Source: Photobacterium aphoticum (GTDB lineage Bacteria > Pseudomonadota > Gammaproteobacteria > Enterobacterales > Vibrionaceae). From it: a stretch of 64,000 bases of DNA. The stretch lies in assembly GCF_001029435.1 (NCBI RefSeq), contig NZ_LDOV01000020.1:62001-126000 (forward strand), given 5' to 3'. The notes beneath the pieces are model-generated. The model did no database searches. It saw only the letters and a program-made list of their open reading frames with translations, and was not told the DNA's origin. Shown here one piece after another: positions 59,145 through 64,000 of this stretch. The position numbers and the translations under genes are program-made. Position 1 is the stretch's first letter. Each line of letters starts with the position of its first letter.

Positions 59145-60365
59145 GTGAGAGACTTTTCCGAATTAGAATTAGATAGCGAACTGCTGCAAGCCATTGAAGA
59201 AATCGGCTATGAACGCCCAACGGCGGTACAGGCTGAGGCTATCCCACCGGCTCTTGATGGCCGTGACGTGCTTGCATCCGCTCCTACCGGTACCGGAAAA
59301 ACTGCCGCGTTTCTTTTGCCTATGCTGCAGCACCTGCAGGATTTCCCACGCAAAAAGCCGGGGCCTGCACGCGTATTGGTGCTAACCCCGACCCGTGAAC
59401 TGGCGATTCAGGTCGCCGATCAGGCACGTGCACTGGCGAAGTACACGTCACTGAACATCTTCACCATCACAGGCGGTATCTCTTACGACGATCACGCTGA
59501 GCTGTTGGGTAAAACTCAAGACATCGTAGTCGCAACCCCTGGCCGTTTGATGGAATACATCGAATCTGAGCGTTTTGACTGCCGCGCGATTGAATGTCTG
59601 ATCCTGGATGAAGCAGACCGCATGCTGGACATGGGCTTTGCTAAAGTGGTTGAGCGCATCAATAAAGAATGTCGCTGGCGCCGTCAGAGCCTGTTGTTCT
59701 CAGCAACCCTAGAGGGCAAAGGCGTACGTGACTTCTCAACCAAGATCTTGAACGAGCCGGTTGAAGTGAATGCTGAGCCGCCACGCCGCGAGCGCAAGAA
59801 GATCCACCAGTACTACCACCGTTGTGACAACATGACACACAAGCTGGCACTGTTGGAAAACATCCTGAAAGGCGAAGCAGAACGCACCATCATCTTCGTG
59901 AAGACCCGTGAGCGTCTGGCGACCCTGCGTGATCAGTTGGCTGCGATGCACGTACCGTGCTGCTGGATCCAGGGTGAGATGGCACAGGTATCGCGTAACA
60001 ACACCATTCGCCGTTTCCGTGAAGGCGAAGTAAATGTGATGCTGGCCACTGACGTTGCGGCACGTGGTATCGACCTGCCAGACGTGAGCCATGTGATCAA
60101 CTTCGACATGCCACGTACCGCAGACGTGTACCTGCACCGTATCGGCCGTACTGCCCGTGCGGGTAAGAAAGGTACAGCTGTGGCACTGGTTGAAGCCCAC
60201 GATCAGGCAATGATTGAGCGTGTCGGCCGCTACCTGAAAGAAGAAGTGGCAGAGCGCTTCATCGAAGGTCTGCGTCCAACGCACAAGAAGCCAACTGTGG
60301 TGAAGAAGAAGAAAAAAGATCCAAAGAAAAAAGTGGCTGCGAAGAAGAAAAAAGCGAAAAAGTAA
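59145..60365 (+). CDS. srmB: ATP-dependent RNA helicase SrmB
   Basis: DEAD-box helicase that assists early 50S assembly. The 406-residue product has the Q motif (GYERPTAVQAEAIP), motif I APTGTGKT, PTRELA, DEAD in LDEADRMLDMGF, SAT in LLFSATLEGKGV, and ARGIDLPDVSHVINFD and HRIGRTARAG in the second RecA domain, then a Lys-rich tail (KKKKKDPKKKVAAKKKKAKK). The start is GTG 59145-59147 with AGGAG upstream. GVRDF after SATL is typical of SrmB. A terminator follows. Confidence 0.96.
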   Translation: MRDFSELELDSELLQAIEEIGYERPTAVQAEAIPPALDGRDVLASAPTGTGKTAAFLLPMLQHLQDFPRKKPGPARVLVLTPTRELAIQVADQARALAKYTSLNIFTITGGISYDDHAELLGKTQDIVVATPGRLMEYIESERFDCRAIECLILDEADRMLDMGFAKVVERINKECRWRRQSLLFSATLEGKGVRDFSTKILNEPVEVNAEPPRRERKKIHQYYHRCDNMTHKLALLENILKGEAERTIIFVKTRERLATLRDQLAAMHVPCCWIQGEMAQVSRNNTIRRFREGEVNVMLATDVAARGIDLPDVSHVINFDMPRTADVYLHRIGRTARAGKKGTAVALVEAHDQAMIERVGRYLKEEVAERFIEGLRPTHKKPTVVKKKKKDPKKKVAAKKKKAKK

Positions 60366-60390
60366 TCACTGATCGCTCTCGCACAAACAC

Positions 60391-60423
60391 AAACGGGCTG
60401 GTTCATCACCAGCCCGTTTTTTT
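60391..60423 (+). terminator. Intrinsic terminator after srmB
   Basis: AAACGGGCTGGT (60391-60402) pairs with ACCAGCCCGTTT (60408-60419) and is followed by T-run. It may also serve the convergent yaaA. Confidence 0.93.
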
Positions 60424-60474
60424 ATCTTTGCTGTTTTTCGCTTTGCGATGTAGACCTCAATCGAGCCTGCGTTG

Positions 60475-61251
60475 TTACGCTTGCTCTTCGCGCTTGAACA
60501 CCAACTCGGTCGCCGTCGATTCAGCCGGCACAAAATAGTAACCTGCCACGTCAAAAGCCTGAATGCCTTCCACGCTATCAATCTTATTCTCGATGATATA
60601 GCGCGCCATCATGCCGCGTGCCTTCTTGGCGTAGAAGCTGATCACTTTATACGTACCGTTCTTGGCATCTTTGAACACCGGCGTGATCACTTTACCAGCC
60701 AGTTTCTTTGGCTTCACCGCTTTGAAATATTCGTTCGAGGCCAAGTTCACCAACAGATCATCGCCCTGCTCTGCCAGTGCCACATTCAGCTTGTCAGTAA
60801 TGATATCGCCCCAGAACTGGTACAAGTTGGTGCCGCGCGGGTTAGTCAGCTTGGTCCCCATCTCTAAACGGTACGGCTGCATCAAATCCAGCGGACGCAG
60901 CAGGCCATACAAACCAGACAACATACGCAGGTGCTGCTGGGCATAGGCAAAATCCGCCTCGGTCAGAGTTTCCGCTGCCAGACCGGTGTACACGTCCCCT
61001 TTGAACGCCAGAATCGCCTGACGGGCATTGTCCGTCGTAAAGGTCGGCTGCCATTCGGCAAAACGGGCCGCATTCAGGCCGGCAATTTTATCGCTGACCT
61101 TCATCAGGCTGGCAATATCGACCGGTGTCAACTCGCGGCACACCTCAATCAGGGCCGCCGAGTGTTCGGTCAACTCTGGCTGGGTATAGGTGGATGTCGC
61201 CAATGGCGATTCATAATCCAAAGTTTTAGCGGGTGAAACCACGATCAACAT
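60475..61251 (-). CDS. yaaA: Peroxide stress protein YaaA
   Basis: YaaA lowers free intracellular iron and protects DNA under peroxide stress in E. coli, where it is OxyR-regulated. The 258-residue product has [77 protein letters not shown] and [14 protein letters not shown], all conserved in the DUF328/UPF0246 family. It lies downstream of an AgcS-type symporter, as yaaA and yaaJ do in E. coli. I see no clear OxyR site. Confidence 0.96.
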   Translation of the reverse strand: MLIVVSPAKTLDYESPLATSTYTQPELTEHSAALIEVCRELTPVDIASLMKVSDKIAGLNAARFAEWQPTFTTDNARQAILAFKGDVYTGLAAETLTEADFAYAQQHLRMLSGLYGLLRPLDLMQPYRLEMGTKLTNPRGTNLYQFWGDIITDKLNVALAEQGDDLLVNLASNEYFKAVKPKKLAGKVITPVFKDAKNGTYKVISFYAKKARGMMARYIIENKIDSVEGIQAFDVAGYYFVPAESTATELVFKREEQA

Positions 61252-61296
61252 AAAGTCTTCCTTCTAAGATACGTCAGCAAAAGGGTAACAGCATTG

Positions 61297-61327
61297 TAAA
61301 AAAAAACCACGCGATAATCGCGTGGTT
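61297..61327 (-). terminator. Intrinsic terminator between the AgcS-type gene and yaaA
   Basis: AACCACGCGAT (61305-61315) pairs with ATCGCGTGGTT (61317-61327); U-run on the minus transcript. Confidence 0.9.
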
Positions 61328-61384
61328 TTGTCTATTGTTCCCATCAGTCAAACCAATGCAGGTCGGTGCCTGACGGCGTGGGGA

Positions 61385-62821
61385 TCAGGCTTTGTCCTGC
61401 TGAGAACGGTCCCAAATACCTTCTTCCAGCTGCGCGTGCAGCTCTGGGTAGTCCTGACTGTCAAAGGTCGGCACTTTGCCCTGCTTCAGCTGATGGTTAT
61501 AGTCTTTCGCCAGCTTCACCACCGTGCCAGACAGCAACACAATCGCCACCAGGTTGATCAGCGCCATCATGCCCATCGACACATCAGCCATCGCCCATAC
61601 GGTTGGCAAATCAGCCAGCGCACCAAACATCACCATACCCAATACGATCAGGCGGAAAATGTTCAGACCCGCTTTGTGGTTGTGCTCCAAGAACAGCAAG
61701 TTGGTTTCGGCGTACGAGTAGTTCGCCACCAAGGAGGTAAAGGCAAAGAAGAAAATCGCAATAGCGATGAACACTTCCCCCCAACCGCCAACTTGGGCGC
61801 TCAGTGCGCGCTGCGTCAGTTCGATACCGGTAATTTCACTGTGCGGCACGTACTCGCCCGACATCAGAATGATCGCCACGGTCGCCGAACAGATCACGAT
61901 GGTGTCCATGAACACGCCCAGCATCTGTACATAGCCCTGTGACGCCGGGTGCGGCGGATACGGCGTGGCAGACGCGGCGGCATTGGGTGCAGAACCCATA
62001 CCGGCTTCGTTTGAGAACAAACCGCGCTTCAGGCCGTTGATCATGCCCTGTGCAATGGTGTAACCCAAGGCACCGGATGCCGCTTCTTCCAAACCAAACG
62101 CGCTACGGAAAATCATGCTCAGTACATCCGGCAGTTTTTCCAGATTGGTGAACACAATAAAAAACGCCAACAGCAGGTAACACAGCGCCATCGCTGGCAC
62201 CAGAATTTCTGCAGTACGCGCCACAGCACGCAATCCACCAAAGATGATGGTACCGGTCATCAGTACCAGTGCGATACCGACATACATCGGGTTCCAGCCA
62301 AAGGCCACGTTCATGGCTTGGGTGATGGAGTTGGCCTGTACCGAGTTAAACACCAAACCAAAGGCGATGATCAGGAAGATGGAGAACACCACGCCCATCC
62401 AGCGCATGCCCAAACCTTTTTCCATGTAATACGCCGGACCACCTCGGTAGTTACCTTCGTCATCACGGGTTTTGTACAGCTGCGCCAGCGCACTTTCCGC
62501 AAAGGCCGTCGCCATACCCAGCATGGCAATGAGCCACATCCAGAAAATCGCACCGGGGCCACCGAGTGTCAGCGCCACCGCCACACCGGCCATGTTGCCG
62601 GTACCGACGCGCGCGGCAAGACTGGTACATAACGCCTGAAAAGAGGAGATCCCGGCACTGTCAGATTTGCGGCTGTTTTTCATCACGCTAAACATGTGGC
62701 TAAAATGGCGAAACTGGATGAAGCCCAAACGACAGGTAAAGAATACGCCGACACCGATCAATACATAGATCAGTACCGATCCCCACAACAGATCGTTCAA
62801 AAAATTAATCTGGCTTGACAC
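61385..62821 (-). CDS. AgcS-family Na+:alanine/glycine symporter (YaaJ-like)
   Basis: An amino acid:cation symporter of about 11 helices. From the GTG at 62819-62821 (GAGGGG five bases upstream) it is 478 residues. Family motifs: CTSLAARVGTGNMAGVAVAL, GGPGAIFWMWLIAMLGMATAF, GGPAYYMEKGLG, and FSNEAGMGSAPNAAASA. E. coli YaaJ is the closest in arrangement. Substrate is probably alanine or glycine; the two cannot be separated by eye. A 16-codon extension upstream of the GTG is not family-like. No glycine riboswitch was found upstream. Confidence 0.92.
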   Translation of the reverse strand: MSSQINFLNDLLWGSVLIYVLIGVGVFFTCRLGFIQFRHFSHMFSVMKNSRKSDSAGISSFQALCTSLAARVGTGNMAGVAVALTLGGPGAIFWMWLIAMLGMATAFAESALAQLYKTRDDEGNYRGGPAYYMEKGLGMRWMGVVFSIFLIIAFGLVFNSVQANSITQAMNVAFGWNPMYVGIALVLMTGTIIFGGLRAVARTAEILVPAMALCYLLLAFFIVFTNLEKLPDVLSMIFRSAFGLEEAASGALGYTIAQGMINGLKRGLFSNEAGMGSAPNAAASATPYPPHPASQGYVQMLGVFMDTIVICSATVAIILMSGEYVPHSEITGIELTQRALSAQVGGWGEVFIAIAIFFFAFTSLVANYSYAETNLLFLEHNHKAGLNIFRLIVLGMVMFGALADLPTVWAMADVSMGMMALINLVAIVLLSGTVVKLAKDYNHQLKQGKVPTFDSQDYPELHAQLEEGIWDRSQQDKA

Positions 62822-63028
62822 GTCTACCCCTCTAGAATCAATCAAAAGCTGAATGCCTGGTGGATTCAACCAACGACAAACAAACAGGGAAAAGCTGCAA
62901 TGCCACCGCCGAACATGTCATCAATAGGGAGTGACAGGCTCAATCAGCAAGTAATACAACCTTAGTTTTATTATGTGGTAAATGACAGCGGCAGAGAGAT
63001 GCGAAGCGCAGAACGGCCCGCCACTGGG

Positions 63029-63109
63029 TACAACTATGATGTTATCGAAGTGTCACTGAGTTCGCGTAATGCGCATGGATTACGCCTAAACAGGCTGGTC
63101 ATAGTTGTA
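63029..63109. repeat. Nested inverted repeats (possible structured RNA)
   Basis: A perfect 11-bp inverted repeat, TACAACTATGA (63029-63039) with its complement (63099-63109), encloses a second stem, GCGTAAT/ATTACGC (63064-63070, 63079-63085, loop of eight). GCCA before and TGGC after the outer arms can extend it. It lies in a 582-base gap between the symporter and the DUF3545 gene; no coding explanation. Confidence 0.55.
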
Positions 63110-63403
63110 GATGGCAGACGATCATGCAAACTTAGCCTGCAAAAATCAATATCCCACTTGAGAATAAATCACCAATCACCCTCTTGACGGCCGTTAGGTG
63201 TCTATAAATACAGCGTGATAGATGATTTGTAAGCGACCTTTTCCCAACACGGGTGCGCATTTTTTGCTCAGCATTATTCATCCAAGTCACCAATACACAT
63301 AAATTTTTCATCAATAAGCAACAAATGCGAAACACATCAATTTTATGGTAGGCAGGAGTGTGGTATTTAAAGTACCGAGCGATGATTAATGATGAGGTGC
63401 TCT

Positions 63404-63586
63404 ATGGACAGCTATGCATTCGATGATTTTCTCGCAACTGACACGCCAAGCCGAGGCTCTCGCAGCAAACCTGTGAAGCGTAAATGGCGCGAGATTGAAG
63501 CCTTAAAAGACAGACAACGCCTGCGTCGCGAGTTGGCTGATATTGATATTTTCAATGACTTAACAGACAGCGATATCGATTTTTAA
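63404..63586 (+). CDS. DUF3545 family small protein
   Basis: A 60-residue, highly charged protein typical of Vibrionaceae and relatives: start MDSYAFDDF, then a basic segment SRGSRSKPVKRKWREIE and EALKDRQRLRRELADID, the DUF3545 core. ATG at 63404 follows AGG at six bases; an earlier in-frame ATG lacks a good site. No function is known to me. It is followed by a hairpin terminator. Confidence 0.85.
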   Translation: MDSYAFDDFLATDTPSRGSRSKPVKRKWREIEALKDRQRLRRELADIDIFNDLTDSDIDF

Positions 63587-63605
63587 CTGCTTCAACCGCA
63601 AATGA

Positions 63606-63634
63606 AAAGAGTCGGGATCACCGACTCTTTCTGT
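63606..63634. terminator. Terminator after the DUF3545 gene
   Basis: AAAGAGTCGG (63606-63615) pairs with CCGACTCTTT (63621-63630); T-rich on both sides, so it may stop both this gene and the convergent hemerythrin-like gene. Confidence 0.85.
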
Positions 63635-63674
63635 TTGGCTTTTCGCAACACCGTCAACCGCTTATTGCTCCCGT

Positions 63675-64000
63675 TTACTGATTCAGTCGGGCGGCCAGAT
63701 TCTTGTAGCGGGCAGCCACTTGCTGACCAAACAGCGGATCGCCTTCGCACTCTTCGTACTGATCGGCCACTTCCAGCCAGTCTTGCTCGGTAAATTGCTG
63801 GCGGATCCTTGGAATGATATGGCGCTCCTCAAACTCTAAATGCGCCCGTTGCCGTTCCACAAAATCATTGAGTTTATCCGCAAAGATATCCAGCGGGATC
63901 ACCGCATCCATTAATATCATCTCTACGGTATCGGCAAATGCCTGAGTCAGTTGTGCCAGCTCTTCATGCTCATGCTCAAGACTTTCCAAATCGCCGCCTT
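63675..64000 (-). CDS. Hemerythrin HHE-domain protein, C-terminal part
   Basis: The visible part reads through the right edge, so the N-terminus is missing. Residues include LESLEHEHEELAQLTQAF, and HLEFEERHIIPRIRQQ, which supply the second helix pair of an HHE cation-binding fold (His/Glu ligands for a di-iron or similar site). The end VAARYKNLAARLNQ is a predicted helix. Family members respond to oxygen, iron or nitric oxide stress; which role this one has cannot be told. Confidence 0.88.
   Translation of the reverse strand, partial: GGDLESLEHEHEELAQLTQAFADTVEMILMDAVIPLDIFADKLNDFVERQRAHLEFEERHIIPRIRQQFTEQDWLEVADQYEECEGDPLFGQQVAARYKNLAARLNQ

Noticed and set aside
62822..63110. Glycine riboswitch ahead of the AgcS-type symporter
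   Set aside because: The conserved glycine aptamer words are absent on the minus strand.

Overview
The window is an ordinary stretch of the main chromosome of a Vibrionaceae gammaproteobacterium. The evidence is gene content and order: the rpsO-pnp, truB-rbfA-infB-nusA-rimP-metY-leuU-secG-glmM-folP-ftsH-rlmE block; an OmpU-type porin; an HlyU-type ArsR regulator next to rpsT; an NptA phosphate symporter next to nhaA; a 283-residue ThyA; and a VpsR-type regulator beside lysS. The genus is not decidable from sequence alone (Salinivibrio, Grimontia and Photobacterium are all possible). I see no prophage, insertion sequence, CRISPR array or transferred island.

Layout. 1-13,500 (minus strand): translation and transcription core genes (pnp start, rpsO, truB, rbfA, infB, nusA, rimP, initiator tRNA, tRNA-Leu(GAG), secG), then glmM, folP, ftsH and rlmE. 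13,650-17,650: yhbY, greA, the ompU-like porin and dacB. 17,800-24,000: a short MgtE Mg2+ transporter with a long structured leader that holds a 17-codon ORF, then carAB with its promoter. 24,150-32,900: dapB, and the ispH-fkpB / lspA-ileS-ribF cluster, murJ, rpsT. 33,280-37,800: hlyU-like regulator, nhaR, a small secreted protein coupled to nhaA, nhaA, and nptA behind Pho-box-like sequences. 37,980-45,300: thyA, lgt, a TauE/SafE permease, ptsP, rppH, mutH; the rppH-mutH gap carries a cluster of DnaA boxes and GATC sites. 45,450-56,250: tas, a DUF1127 protein and a 21-residue ORF, vpsR, lysS, prfB (with the programmed +1 frameshift), recJ, dsbC, xerD, fldB. 56,340-64,000: brnQ with a perfect CRP site, trmN, srmB, yaaA, an AgcS-family symporter, a DUF3545 protein and the end of a hemerythrin-like protein.

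How the parts connect. Several neighbours form conserved functional units: ribosome maturation and initiation (rimP, nusA, infB, rbfA, truB, rpsO), cell-envelope building (glmM, lspA, murJ, lgt, dacB), Na+/pH homeostasis (nhaR-nhaA) and the xerD-dsbC-recJ-prfB-lysS cluster. The regulatory DNA is the most interesting part. The best candidates for follow-up are the mgtE leader (an Asp/Pro-rich 17-residue ORF inside a hairpin, followed by a terminator, resembling mgtL logic but ahead of an MgtE that lacks CBS domains); the DARS2-like DnaA-box cluster between rppH and mutH; the two-component secretion/antiporter unit nhaA plus small protein; the small ORF/DUF1127 unit beside vpsR; and an unexplained nested inverted repeat near 63,070.
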